64,000 bases of DNA from Polychytrium aggregatum (lineage: Eukaryota > Chytridiomycota > Chytridiomycetes > Polychytriales), in the NCBI RefSeq assembly GCF_025602895.1, contig NW_026516204.1, positions 806,001-870,000 on the forward strand, read 5' to 3'. The position numbers and the translations under genes were made by a program. The notes under the pieces were generated by a model, which saw nothing but the letters and a program-made list of their open reading frames with translations, did no database searches and was not told the origin of the DNA. Of the stretch, positions 32,632 to 43,683 are shown piece by piece (position 1 is the first letter of the stretch; the number at the start of each line of letters is the position of its first letter).

Positions 32632-33910
32632 ATGTGGTCAAACAGCCGTCCCCTGTTCACCCCCAAGCCCGTGTTTGCAACGGCCGCCGATAGCGGCGCC
32701 TCAACACCAGCATCCACGCAGGCATCGACGCCAGCATCCACCCAGCCCGATCAGCCCCAGCTTTCCTATGCACAGGACCCGCTCCCGCAGCAGCCCATTC
32801 GCCCTACCACCTCAAGTCGATACCCGACCTATCCCGCGGCAGCGCCGGCAGCCACGGGAATTGCCCCATCGCAGACCACCGGCTTGCCGCCTTATGCCCC
32901 TGTCACTCCTCCCTCTTTTGCGGCCCCTCCGGTCGGCCCTGGAACCCTAGGCTCGACTTTTTACGGCCAGCAGCCTCCGCTCGGCCCTCCTCCGTCAGCC
33001 ACGCCTCTTCCAGGATCCGCAAGTACCTCGTCGTCATCCATCTCCTACCAGGGCAAGGTTGTCGGCCTTGGAGGCTGGAACGATACGCCGGCCCATATGA
33101 CCTCCAAAGTAGCCGCCGTCCCCGTTGCAGAGCTGCAGGGCATCCAAGATCCCAAGGGCTTGATTGTCTCCAAGACCACCAATATGCTCGCCGTGGTATC
33201 GTCCGCTTACGAACAAGATGTACGTGTGGCCAAGCGCTCTGGGCGATCTGGATGACTACAGGCTTGAGCAAAGGCAGCGAACAGACGACACTCGCCTCCG
33301 GGCGCCAGCTCAGCTCCAGCGGCATCGTTGACTAACACGGCTTTCTTGGCGTCCCGCTACAGCCGGCTCAAAGACGTGTGATTGCCGATACGAGCAAGCG
33401 GATCGACGAGCTCTTTGCCAAGCTGGGCGATGGTGTCGTCTCAGACGCTGTCGTGGCTTATTTGGTTGGCTCCATTCAAGGTAGGATCGTTGCCAGGCGA
33501 TCCGTTGCATCAGACGACCAGTGAGGCGCCGTGCATACGCGATTATTCTCGCCTCGCTCTATCGATCCGTTATCACGGCTTCTCAGGAGCTGCTCAGCTT
33601 TCACTGACCCATCTGACCTGAATTGACACCCCTCGACCTGCCTGACGCTCATTCATCTGTTGTCGACGACGTTAATCGCATTATCCGCTGCTCCGACTTC
33701 GACGAACACCATGACACACACACAACCCGCCATCGCCAACTTGCAAATTGAAATGCCCGCCGATTACATGTGGGAGTAGCCCTTGATGCTCGCGACTCTG
33801 TCACCGCATCTTCCTACGTTGCCAAGCTCATGTCCGGCCACTTTGATCAAGACGGTCGCTGGATCGTGGGCTATAAGCGGCTGGTTGAGTTGTACCAGAA
33901 GCTTCTGTAA
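32632..33910 (+). CDS. SRA1-like protein (Sec31/SRA1 C-terminal domain)
   Basis: About 278 aa. Three exons in phase: 32632-33219, 33363-33480 and 33780-33910. The N-terminal half is Pro/Ser/Thr/Gln-rich and disordered. A GGWNDTPAH motif near residue 144 resembles the GWNDPP motif of the steroid receptor RNA activator protein SRA1. The C-terminal half (VIADTSKRIDELFAKLGDG; then DARDSVTASSYVAKLMSGHF and WIVGYKRLVELYQKLL) matches the helical domain shared by SRA1 and the Sec31 C-terminus, whose hallmark is WMVGVKRLI. Intron 2 is 299 bp. The combination of GWND and helical domain at this length favours SRA1 over Sec31, which is over 1000 aa with WD40 repeats. SRA1 functions as a scaffold and transcription cofactor in animals; the fungal role is unknown. 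Confidence 0.75.
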
Positions 33911-34139
33911 CTTTTGCGAGTTTTCTGTTCCAGCTTCCCTGCTCCACTTTGCAGATGCTACTAGAGTCGTCCCTGCACAAGATTCGCGGAGCGATTTGGT
34001 CTATGGTAAACCTATTGATGATGCGTTCACAGATGGTCCAAGAAGAGGAATGGATACAAACGAGACACTCTGAAGTATCCGGAATCATGGTCGTGGTCGC
34101 CGAGCCGTTCGTTGGTGGTCCGTTGAGTCGCCATTGCTG

Positions 34140-34300
34140 TTTCCACAACCAGTTGTCGATAGTATGTCTTGGGCAGCACGGCCCTGAATACACGAGGTTG
34201 GTCTCCCAAGGTGACAGCCGGCCTGCTCGCTGCGACATGTTGCCGAGCCGGATCGCCTTCATGTTGCCAAGCCGGATTGTCATGCACCGCTCACTTGCCA
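34140..34300 (-). pseudogene. Possible third Fanzor C-terminal tail relic
   Basis: Minus-strand translation reads GDQPRVFRAVLPK, close to GDRPGVFKTMLPK in the tail (residues 259-271) of the Fanzor copy at 1782-2720. About 47 nt at 34163-34210 align with 1912-1958 at roughly 70 percent by eye. Upstream of it two RLGNM units are seen, but no zinc ribbon or DRD motif. Too short to be sure; could be coincidence. Confidence 0.4.
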
Positions 34301-34476
34301 CCCCGGATGCGCCACTCTTCCCGATGCAAGATCGATTCTGTTTATTCTGGATACATATCCAGCGGCATGTACATCAAGTCTGGCTGTCTGGCCAGTGTCG
34401 GTGAGAAGGAGGCTGCATGAAGGTGTTCTGTCAAGATGACAGTGTAATGCGATGCAGAACATTGGAGACAAACTGG

Positions 34477-34556
34477 AATGATCGCATCTGGGCCGAAATG
34501 ATCGCATCCGAAGCCGAAATGATCGCATCCGAATCCGAAATGATCGCATCTGGAAC
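34477..34556. repeat. AATGATCGCATC tandem repeat
   Basis: Four copies of an 18-21-bp unit containing AATGATCGCATC, 3' of the Hsp20 gene. Confidence 0.85.
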
Positions 34557-34684
34557 GGACTCAGTCAGACAATCATGTCCCAAACCAGCCCACGCGAAAT
34601 TGCCAGTCGGGCGGACGGCCGGGCCATCGTCAGCGACCGCGGCATTGTCGAATTGCTGAGTCTCAGCGGACCGCTGGGTGCTCC

Positions 34685-35552
34685 TCAGCGGATCGGGATC
34701 GGGCGGCTGACGGCCTCGGCCCGCTTCTGGATGGCAATCTTGAGCACTCCGGCCTCGTCCAGGCTGGCGACGGCCGTCTCAAAGTTGGCGTCTTGGTTGA
34801 ACCGCAGCTTGAGCTGGAACTTGCCAAAGGATCGCTTTGAGATCAGGAACACAGACTTGCGCTCGGCGGGCTGTGTGGCTCTGGATGTGCTGGCACCGGT
34901 GGCATCGGTGGCATGGATGGTATCGGTGGCATCGGCGGGATCGTCGTGGACATGCACAAACTCCTCGTGTGCGGCACTGGCGGTTGAAGTGGCTGCCGGC
35001 TCGCCCGAGTTGGTGTCGGTCGAGGGGGTTGTTGGCACGGCCGACTCGGTTGGAATGCGGGTCCGCTCGCCTTGGAGAACAAGGAGGTCCTTCTCGGTGC
35101 TCAGGGAGATGCTTCCCTATGCCATGCAAATCGATCGAGACAGTGGCCGTGGTGGGAGTGGTGGGAGTGGTATGAGTGGTGGGAGTGGTGTGAGTGGTGG
35201 AATGGTGGAATGGTGGAATGGTGGAATGGTATGAGTGGTGTGAGTGGTGGAATGGTGTGAGTGGGAGCGACATGGAAGGCTGACAGCAGAAGCGACATTG
35301 GCAGAGGCAGCACAGGGGTGGCTCCTGAGAACAGGCCCTGAGAACAGACCCTGAGAACAGACCCTGAGAACAGGCCCCGGGTGGTTCCTGGGAGCAGACT
35401 CTTACCTTCTTGACACCAGGGAGATCAACAAAGATCTCGTACGAGTCCGGCCGCTCGACGACATCGTATGCGGGACGGTAGTCGTACTCCTTGTGTGCGG
35501 TGTTGGTGCCGTCGACGGTGTAGTAGTAGAAGATCGGGACTCTGGTGCACAT
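34685..35552 (-). CDS. Small heat-shock protein (Hsp20/alpha-crystallin)
   Basis: ATP-independent holdase chaperone, about 192 aa. Two exons: 35406-35552 and 34685-35116, in phase. Exon 1 carries the start of the alpha-crystallin domain (PAYDVVERPDSYEIFVDLPG). Exon 2 opens with GSISLSTEKDLLVLQGERTR, the usual strand after the GVKK turn. Then comes a Ser/Thr/Ala-rich, acidic insertion of about 70 residues (TPSTDTNSGEPAATSTAS...). The domain resumes with KRSFGKFQLKLRF and ends with EAGVLKIAIQKR, the GVL-containing strand. Such an insertion in the middle of the domain also occurs in some yeast Hsp20 relatives. The intron has GTGGGAGTG/GGAATGGT and GAACAG repeats, and the promoter has six 17-bp repeats. 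No clear heat-shock element could be fixed by eye. Confidence 0.88.
35148..35272. repeat. GTGGGAGTG / GTGGAATG repeats in the Hsp20 intron
   Basis: Degenerate 9-bp units within intron 35117-35405, followed by four GAACAGACCCTGA-type units at about 35327-35380. Confidence 0.85.
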
Positions 35553-36259
35553 GGCTGGGGTGGATTGCTGGTGTCTGGATGGTGGTGTCTGGATAGTGTC
35601 TCTGGATGGTGGTGTCTCTGGATGGTGGTGTCTCTGGATGGTGGTGTCTCTGGATGGTGGTGTCTCTGGATGGTGGTGTCTCTGGGTGCTCCCAGCAGCC
35701 GTGCTTTTATATCATCCTGCAGCGACCCTGGTCGACTCGCACTCGGCCGGCCTGCACCCCTCGCCCCTGCGATTTCTCATCCGCCCCCCTGGTCTCTTGG
35801 CGCTGCCGAAGACGAGCGAATGCATCCGAACGCATCCGAATGCATCCGAATGCACCAGCACCACCGCGACCGCGCCGAAACCGGGGCGACTGACAAATGC
35901 ATTGTGTGTAACATTGGGTTCCAGACAGCTCGCTCTGCCAACATCACCCCGTCCACCGCCGATCCCGATCGCTGCGTCGTCTGGGGCCACCGGGGCCGCT
36001 TTGCCTCCATGTCGATGGCGGCACACCAGCGCTGCTCGACTGCCGTGGCTGATGCATCGGCATCCAGGGCCGCCGTGTGCCAAGGCGACAGAGAATGTGG
36101 GTGTGAGTGTGTAGGCCGTGTCCTCGCTGCCGCTCTCGCTCTCCGAGATGGGTCTCCGAGAACAGCTTTCCTGCCCCTGTTTGCATGGTGTTCGTTGGAT
36201 TGCGCATTTCGCTCGATCGCTCCCACAGCCAGCCAATCTGCAGCCTCGAGAGCACCGCC
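35553..36259. promoter_or_regulatory. Divergent promoter region Hsp20 / TraB-like
   Basis: Contains the Hsp20 upstream repeats and GCATCCGAAC units at 35820-35860. No gene recognised. Confidence 0.45.
35575..35692. repeat. GGATGGTGGTGTCTCT 16-17-bp repeat in the Hsp20 promoter
   Basis: Six to seven units immediately upstream of the Hsp20 start. They could influence transcription or may be neutral. Confidence 0.9.
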
Positions 36260-37228
36260 ATGTTCCGAGCCATCCTCAGGCGGTCCTACTCGACCGGCCA
36301 GCCTATCCTGCCCACCACCCGATTCGCCAACGCCGTCGCCCAGGCCAACTACCAATGGCTCAATCAGGCCCTTGAGCTGCCGCTCGTTCACAAACCCACC
36401 AACACCAAGGTGCACATTCTAGGAGTTTCCAGCCTCAACTTCAATGCCAAACCCCATTCGCAGGCAGTCATCTCCCAGCTGCAGCCGCGCGCCATAGCCA
36501 TCGACGAAGACCCCAGGAGCAAAGAGCGATACCAGACCTATGACTCGCTCTTCTCCGAGCTGTACAAAGGTCTCGGCAGCGACACAGCCGAACCAGATCT
36601 CGATCAGATCGCCAGCTTTGTAGAGCAGCATCGCGATCGCTTTGAGAACAAGATCCCGGACAATTACATCCGGGCGATCGAGCTGACGGGGATTCGACCC
36701 TTCTGGGACCATACCGTGGCTTGCCTACATGCCATCGAGCACCAGCTGCCTTTGGAGTGGATCCAGATCCCCAGCTCGGTCCTGGAGCGATCCATGACGG
36801 CCCTGGCACCAGCCAATGTCGACGAAGTCGAGAGCAAGCTTTCGGAGGACGATCGCGCCAAGATCGGTGCCGGCATGTCGACCGAGCTCGAAGCCCTCTT
36901 TGGCACAGTCAACGTCCACAAGAAGGACCTGAGCGCCGTCCGCACCGGCAACCCCATGGTCGACAACAAGATCCAAAACCTTGTTCTGACCCCGGAGGCC
37001 ATGATGCGCTACAAGGCTGTCCTATCTTCATGGCTCAATCGCATCGATGGCTGGGACAAGTTTGAGATCTCGTGTGCCCTGCGCGAGGTCCACTACGCCG
37101 AGCAGCTGAAGGACTTTTGTCTCGAGCTTGCCAAGCAAAGCCCCGAGCAGCCCGAGCGCCCGGTCCTTGCAATCGTCGATCGCATCTACGTCCCTGGTCT
37201 GAGGAAGGAGTGGGAGACCGACAATTAG
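36260..37228 (+). CDS. TraB-like (TraB/PrgY) protein, probably mitochondrial
   Basis: Intronless, 322 aa from ATG 36260. The first 25 residues (MFRAILRRSYSTGQPILPTT) are basic and Ser/Thr-rich, typical of a mitochondrial presequence. The body begins with KVHILGVSSLNFNAKPHSQ and IAIDEDPRSKERYQ, which parallels the TraB/GumN pattern of a LVGTxH strand and a conserved acidic residue with an Arg. The end has PVLAIVDRIYVPGLRKEWE, parallel to the VVGxxHxxGI strand of the family. The key histidines of canonical TraB proteins are not preserved, so this is a divergent member. Animal TRABD proteins are mitochondrial or Wnt-processing; the function here is unknown. Confidence 0.5.
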   Translation: MFRAILRRSYSTGQPILPTTRFANAVAQANYQWLNQALELPLVHKPTNTKVHILGVSSLNFNAKPHSQAVISQLQPRAIAIDEDPRSKERYQTYDSLFSELYKGLGSDTAEPDLDQIASFVEQHRDRFENKIPDNYIRAIELTGIRPFWDHTVACLHAIEHQLPLEWIQIPSSVLERSMTALAPANVDEVESKLSEDDRAKIGAGMSTELEALFGTVNVHKKDLSAVRTGNPMVDNKIQNLVLTPEAMMRYKAVLSSWLNRIDGWDKFEISCALREVHYAEQLKDFCLELAKQSPEQPERPVLAIVDRIYVPGLRKEWETDN

Positions 37229-37602
37229 GGTCGATGTAGAATAGACTACCATGGCCAACTTTGTGGAGAGCATCATTGCCTAGGGCAGGTGCAGAGACCA
37301 ACGTTCCTGAGCGAAATAATGTCTTGGATGCGAGCAGGCCGCATGGGATTTGAGACGGCAGCAATCTGTGGGTTCCAGGGTCGCATGGTTGTCAGCGATG
37401 GTCGAGTCGGCACGCAATGCCCCATCACCCGGTATCGAGACAGCAAAGAATGCCAGAGTCGTGATTGGAGCGACAGGGCCATGGACGCTCGATGCCAACA
37501 GCACATGCCTCGACCGACGCCCGGCTTCGCCCTCCAGCCTGTTGCCCAGACCACACCCCGGAATCTCTGGGTCGCATCATCCACTATATTCCCGGGGCAG
37601 CC
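37229..37602. other. Upstream region of the receptor gene
   Basis: No gene recognised. The receptor model starting at 37603 lacks a signal peptide, so an unseen first exon may lie here. Confidence 0.35.
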
Positions 37603-40600
37603 ATGGTAGTCAACAACAAATCTGCAAATGTCCTCAAAATCGGCGTCGTGTATCCGGCAGACTCGGTTTCGCAGCTGGTCTATGGCATCCAGATGGCAAT
37701 CAACGAGATCAATGCCAACACATCCCTGCTTCCAGGTATGTTGGCGCGAGCATGCACTGTGCCGTTCCAGGATCGTTCCAGATCGCTCCAGGCTCCGTCA
37801 GGGACGCCTGGATGATGCTTCGCGGGATATGTGGCCCACCGTAAGCACCATATTCACGAGAATGAGCTTTGTAGCCGCTTGACACTTGCTTCTCCGTCTC
37901 ATCTCTCGGTTGCAGATGCCACACTCCAGTTTGTGACACGAGACTCGGCCGGCAGCATCCTGACCGGAACGTTAGTAGTGCCTCTGCCCAACTCGCCACC
38001 GCCCATCGGGCTGATGGGTTGCAGATGACTGTCTCGTGGCAGTAGTCGGAGCAGCGAGTGGAATCTGTGAGCAGAGCTTTTGCTGGGCCTTGGGCCTGCT
38101 GACACCATGGATTCGCGACCAACCGAACCAAAGCGGACAAACCATCAGCTCCATCTGGAATGACGGGGTCGTCGCCATCATTGGTGATGGCACCAGCGAC
38201 GTTACCGAATACGAAGCCGTCATTTCGGGCATTTACAACGTTCGTACTCCCGGAATCTCTGCTCGTGAATTGGCCAGGTGTTACGCGTGGGAAGACTTAC
38301 CATCCGGTGGACACGCCTTCCCCCGCAGAAACCGCATTGCGGCCTCAGCACCGCCGCGATTGAGCTCGGGTCGGCAACGCTCTATCCAGTAAGTACCTGA
38401 GCATATCATTTAGTGTCGCTCTGCATGTGCTCGGTCTCTCACAAGAAATGCGTCTCCCATAGACCTTCTTTCGGATGATGCAAGGCGCCGACAAGCAGAC
38501 GCAGCTCTTTGTCCAATTCATCAAGTCTCGCGGCTGGAAACGGGTACTGCATGCCCAGCCAGGGCGACCGCAATTTCGCACAGCGTGCAGCACTTGAGCG
38601 GCATTATGTTTACTCTGTTTTCTGTGGCTGCGTCAACATGCGTGTTTGGGGAGAATAGTTTGCGATTATGTATACCAGCGACACCTTTGGAAGTGGAGGT
38701 AAGCTATCGTCCAGTGTAGGAGGCAATCAACCGCCGCTGCATCGGCCACTCCGTTGGGGCGTGCGGGCGCTTGTGACTCACGGACACTTCCTTTCGTCCG
38801 AACCCCTTTCAGCCGCTGATGCCGCCGAGACAGCTGCATCTCAGCTAGGCATCACCGTGGTGCTGAAGCAGGCCTTCTATCAAGATCATCTGAAGCAACT
38901 GGCGCGCGACAAGACTAGTTTGATTGAGCCACTCAATAATCTCAAGCAAAGCTATGCCCGGATCATATTGGTCCTAGCCACGGAGCCGTACACGGTTGAC
39001 CTGTATTTCAGTGCCATGAACTCGACCTGGAATATGGTCGGCCCGGATTATGTTTGGATGGTAGCGTACGACTCACCCCCAGCCGGATGAGCAGTTCGAT
39101 ATGCGGGTTGATGGTGGCGGCATCTCACCTCCAATAGCACGGTTGTTGCACTGTGGGCGCCGAAAGCAGGATCGCAGCGCTACGTCATCTATATGCAACC
39201 TCATTTGCCACCCCCGCCTTCCCCGCGCAACAAATAGGGCCTCAACTTCCCTGGCAATACCGTCGATGAAATCCAAGCCATCCGCCCTGATGCCGTCCGG
39301 ATGACTCAGGGCTTTATAACCAGTGAGTGCGACACCTAATCGGCTCGGATTCCAGCGGGGCTAGGTTGCTCAATCTGACTCTGAGGGATGACTGGTACTG
39401 CTATCTTTCCGTCGCAGACTATGGCGCAACCAACGCCTGGACTCCTAGTGCCCTGGCCTGGAATCAGCGCTACAGAGCGCTCTATGGCAACAACATAAAT
39501 GCCTTCGACACTGGAACACTGTACGAAGTCAACACGACCGAGTTTGACACATTCTTCAACACAAGGTGAGACGACAATCGGATCGAGCGAGCTGCTTCGG
39601 CGAGTACCAACGAGTATTATGCTCCATCGAGCATTGCTGACGATTTCATCGCAACCCTCGTCACAGGGCTGCGTACGATGTGATCTATCTCTTTGCAATA
39701 GGATGGGTATGCCTCATTGCTTGGCTTCACCTGTTTGCATCGGCTTACACTTGCCTCTGCGATTAGATGTGGGACTTTGACGGAGAGAGCGGTAGTCGAG
39801 CCTCGATTCTTTGGATTGCTCCTTATGCTGAACTGTTCCGGGACGGTACCTCTATCCAGACCCGTCTACTGGCCACCAATGCATCCTGGTCGTCCGGCAA
39901 CATCGTCAATGGCACAGTTCCTTACTCGCCTCCAAGCGTTTATCAAAGCTTCAGCTACGCTGGCGCCATAGGACAAATTATCTGGGACGGAAATGGAGTC
40001 GTGGTAGGATTTTTACTCGATTGTCTTTGCTCGTCCACTGTCTTCGCTGTGCTCAAGTGATGATGGATGCGTTGACAAAGCTGTGCCGTCGGAGTGAATA
40101 TGTCTGTCTGCCACGGGCACATCAGGATGCAGCACCATGGACAAGTGCACTAAGCGTCCCACCACCTCTCCTTGGATCTATGCCCAGACTACATACAATC
40201 TGATTGCCGGAAACGGGACGAACTTCTTTGACTCGAGCGAGCTCGTTGGTGTCGGAACGTCGCTGGGCGTCAACGTCAACTGCAGCGGCTGTGGATTCTG
40301 GGATTTCGACTATCAACAAAGGGTGAGTGCCATGGCAGGAAGGACTGTGCATGGGATATACTGCCGGTGCCGCTGTCGGTCATATACTCAGGGACATCAA
40401 TCACCCCTGCTTCAAAGCTTCGTGGGACCATGCACCCGTTTCATTTGCCTGCACAAGATGCGCAACAGTTCATTTCTACAGCCATACGCCAGCATCCTTG
40501 TTTAATAATCACATGGGCCTCGCGAACCAAAATAGGTTCCTCCAGACTCACCAACTACTCTGGGTAGGCGACACGCAAGCAGCTTATGCCACATAATCCA

Positions 40601-43381
40601 CATCCGCTGACATCGTGCTTTTGTTCCACAGACTGCGATCCAGGTTGGGAGCAAATCACGTTTAATGGCCAGCTCATCTGCGCTGTCTGTCCCAATGGTG
40701 AGGGCCGTCGTATCCAAGAGCGCCCGTCTGACTCGTCCATGTGAATTCTACCCGAGAACGAAATGTGTCCCGCCGGCCGCCGTTATTCATTCCCGCGCCA
40801 ATGTCGATCGATAGGATGGTACAACTTCAATCGCTCCTCCACTTGTCTGAATTGTCCGATCGGTGCAGTCTGCAACGGGAACAACGTCCATGTCAGCGTC
40901 GGATACTGGCAGGACCCCAGTGCAAACATGTACAACCGCATCGCATTCAGCAAGAGCTTTTACTTTTGCGGACCGTCGAGCGGATGTAAGAGCCGGTGCC
41001 TCGGTCGACGGGCCATTGCCGGGAAAATGGGCCACATCATCGAACTCATTCGTGCTGGCCATACGCCGCGCGCCGTGCAGAACCGGATGTATACTGACCT
41101 AGCACACCTCCAGGTTGCTCTCGTGATCCGTACATGGACATACCATGCACTGTCGGGAACCAGTGCCAGGCCAATTTTAGCGGAATGTATGGTGGTTGCT
41201 GTGCAGCACAGTAGAACGGGTCAATGGACTGGACTCAAGGCGCAGTCTATTCACCTCTGATAACGCAAACCTTCACACACCCCAAACCTAACGTTCTCGC
41301 AATAATGTTGACAACGGGCTGTCTGCAACTCCTCCCCCAGACTGTGCAGCGCCTGTGATCCAGGGCTCTACGAATGGAATGGAAAATGCGTCGACTGCAC
41401 AAACAACACATTTGGCAGCTTTCTGCTCGCCATCTACATGCTCGGCTACTTTCTCATTGTGGTCATCATCTACATCTTCCCGAAGGAGGCCGAGAGCTTC
41501 CTCGACGATTTGGTAAGGCTCCATGAGTCACCGCAAAGTCTACTACATGCCGTGTGTCGCCAAGGGCATCCTGCGACAAAAGCACGCTTTCTGCGCCAGC
41601 AAACTGAGCAAGGCCATCCCCCCAGATTTTGATAGTCCAGATCTCGTCGACGCTGCTGGCTGCAGATGGTGGGCCAAGCATTATGTCGTCTATCCTCAAG
41701 TTCTGCGCGCTGCAGATGAACATGCCATTTGTCCAGAATGTCTGCCTTGCGCCGATCGGGCCATTCCTCAAGATGCTCTCAGGGTTCATCATACCCTTCT
41801 TGATCATGTTCTCGCTACTGTTTCTGCTCCTTGTTACGTACATCATCAAGGCAATCGGCAAGGGCGGGCAGGTCTTGAGCACGCGGCTCCTGAGGCATCT
41901 CAAGGGAAATGTCAGAAACAATATCTACTCGACGACCTTTGCGCTGGCACTGTTCTGCTTCATCCCAACTCTCGAAACAGGTGAGACTGTCTTGGAATCG
42001 CCTGGGATTCCTGTGGCTCCATATGAGAGCCCGACGCTGCTGTGGCTGTAGGATGTCGATGGCGGCTCGTGTTGATGCCATCCTCAAGAGTATCTGCATG
42101 CTGCGATCAAGTGTTGGCCCAATATCAATGAGACCGGGTGACGTTGTGCATATCGGCGATGCTCGAAGCCTCACTGCGACGCACTTTCCCTTGTAGCCAT
42201 GGAAATTCTCTCCTGCCAGTCCGTCGGGTCCGTGTCGGTCGTGCGCTTGTATCCAGCTGTAACGGTGGGTTGTCTCCTGTTTACGTCGCTTTTGGGATAT
42301 GTTGCTTCCTGCTCGGTGCCAAGTGCAGCTCTCCGCACAAACGGCTCTCACGAGCCAAACCACAAGCCAAGGCGCACACGGCCGAGCCAAGCCGAGTACT
42401 TTCTGATGGCCTACAGCTGACCATCTCGGCGCTCTTGGACCAGTGCTGGAGCCCCGAGCACACAGGCGCCGCAGCCGTGTCGATCAACATCATCGTAATC
42501 TCTGGGCTCGTGATCCCGGTCGTCGCGCTCATGGCTCTGCGACGAATATCGCCAGCAGCCCTACCAGGCAGCACCCTCACCCTCGACCACACCGCTCCAT
42601 ACTACTTCCTATACGGGGCGTACAAACTCGAGTACCACTGGTGGCTTCCAGTGGATCTGATCGAGCGCACCACTATCGTGGCTATTTCTGTGCTTCTTGG
42701 GGCTGACGGTACGAAGTCTCGCCGCACACGGTCGCAGCAGGCATTAGTGTCGTTAGTGCAGCTAACGCGATTCCAACTTCCCACTCCCATGCGCATGGAT
42801 ATCAAACACCAGACTTTCATCGGGCGCTCTTCTTGGTCTTCATCGTCTGGTTCTGGCTGCTTGTGAGGTATGATGCTTTCATGATTTGGACTGCCAGCAC
42901 GGTTTGGGCTGCTGCCAAGCCCATGTCCAAGACTCATCTGCGATGATCCTTACCTGGTACTCGCTCTAGGATCTTTTTCATGCCGGCCAAGACCATTGTC
43001 GATAACTCGGTCAAGATTATTGGGTATATCAGCATCATAATCCTGGGTGGATTCAAACTGGAGGCGATTGCCATGAACACTGGCGGGCTGCAGGCTGTTG
43101 ACTGCAGCACATACAGCCTGGCCTTCTTCATCCTGCCCATCTGCATTTTGCTGCCCATGAGAATATTCTTGATGCTTCCGAAGCGGATCAAGTTTTATGT
43201 TATCAAAAAGTGCGGACTCGCTCCAAAGGTCGATCGCTATGCCACAACCGATGATGGCACCATCAAGAGGAGCGACCGCGACCAGAAGGAGAGAGGAGCG
43301 ACAAAACAACAGGACGATGTACTGCCGGGCCGCGCAAACAGTATTTTTGACGAGCTCCGTCTGAGCCACGAAAACCTCTGA
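37603..43381 (+). CDS. Receptor-like protein: PBP1/ANF ligand-binding ectodomain, Cys-rich region, multi-pass membrane domain
   Basis: A large gene in at least 15-20 small exons. The ectodomain is a periplasmic-binding-protein type 1 fold: KIGVVYPADSVSQLVYGIQM, DATLQFVTRDSAGSI (37916-37970), NDGVVAIIGDGTSDVTEYE, TFFRMMQGADKQTQLFVQF, ARIILVLATEP, MWDFDGESGSRASILWIAPY. A Cys-rich part follows: CLNCPIGAVCNG, VGYWQDPSANMYN, CSACDPGLYEWNGKCVDC. Then come about eight hydrophobic helices, among them SFLLAIYMLGYFLIVVIIYI, IIPFLIMFSLLFLLLVTYII, INIIVISGLVIPVVALMAL and YHWWLPVDLIERTTIVAISV, ending with a charged tail and stop at 43381. The Cys-rich plus WW-x-x-D-x-x-E-R helix arrangement resembles TRP-like receptor/channel proteins of zoosporic fungi and oomycetes more than the class-C GPCR 7TM. 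Exon borders are incomplete. A sensory role (zoospore chemotaxis or nutrient sensing) is inferred. Confidence 0.65.
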
Positions 43382-43683
43382 CTGGCTTGTGCAGGGTCCA
43401 ATTGGGATGGAATCAAGCATACCATGCTCTGCTTGGCAATGCACTCTGCCCTCCGCTTGATGGAGCTCGACCGACCCAATGCGACGATCACCATTTGGCC
43501 ATAGACAGCCGGTACGCTCAGTCGTAGTCCGGTACAAAATGCGGTCTTCTGGAATCAACGTTCTTGCTTTATTTGAAAGTCAGCGAGTCGATTGGACAGC
43601 AAATAAATCATTGCATCGATGGAGTCTACCGCGACTCAGATGGAGTCTACCGCGACTCAGGCACCATATACGTCAGAGCGCCG
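43382..43683. other. Convergent intergenic region
   Basis: Short spacer between the receptor (+) and SDR (-). Contains a 21-bp exact duplication, GATGGAGTCTACCGCGACTC-type units at about 43618-43659. No gene. Confidence 0.5.

Larger units (their letters stand above)
33911..34684. other. Intergenic region with a possible Fanzor relic and repeats
   Basis: Convergent spacer between the SRA1-like gene and Hsp20. Holds the possible Fanzor tail (34140-34300) and an AATGATCGCATC repeat (34477-34556). Confidence 0.5.

Noticed and set aside
37603-43381. Plain class-C GPCR annotation
   Set aside because: The ligand-binding half fits, but the Cys-rich and membrane segments do not follow the NCD3G/7TM_3 pattern, so a neutral receptor-like label is used.
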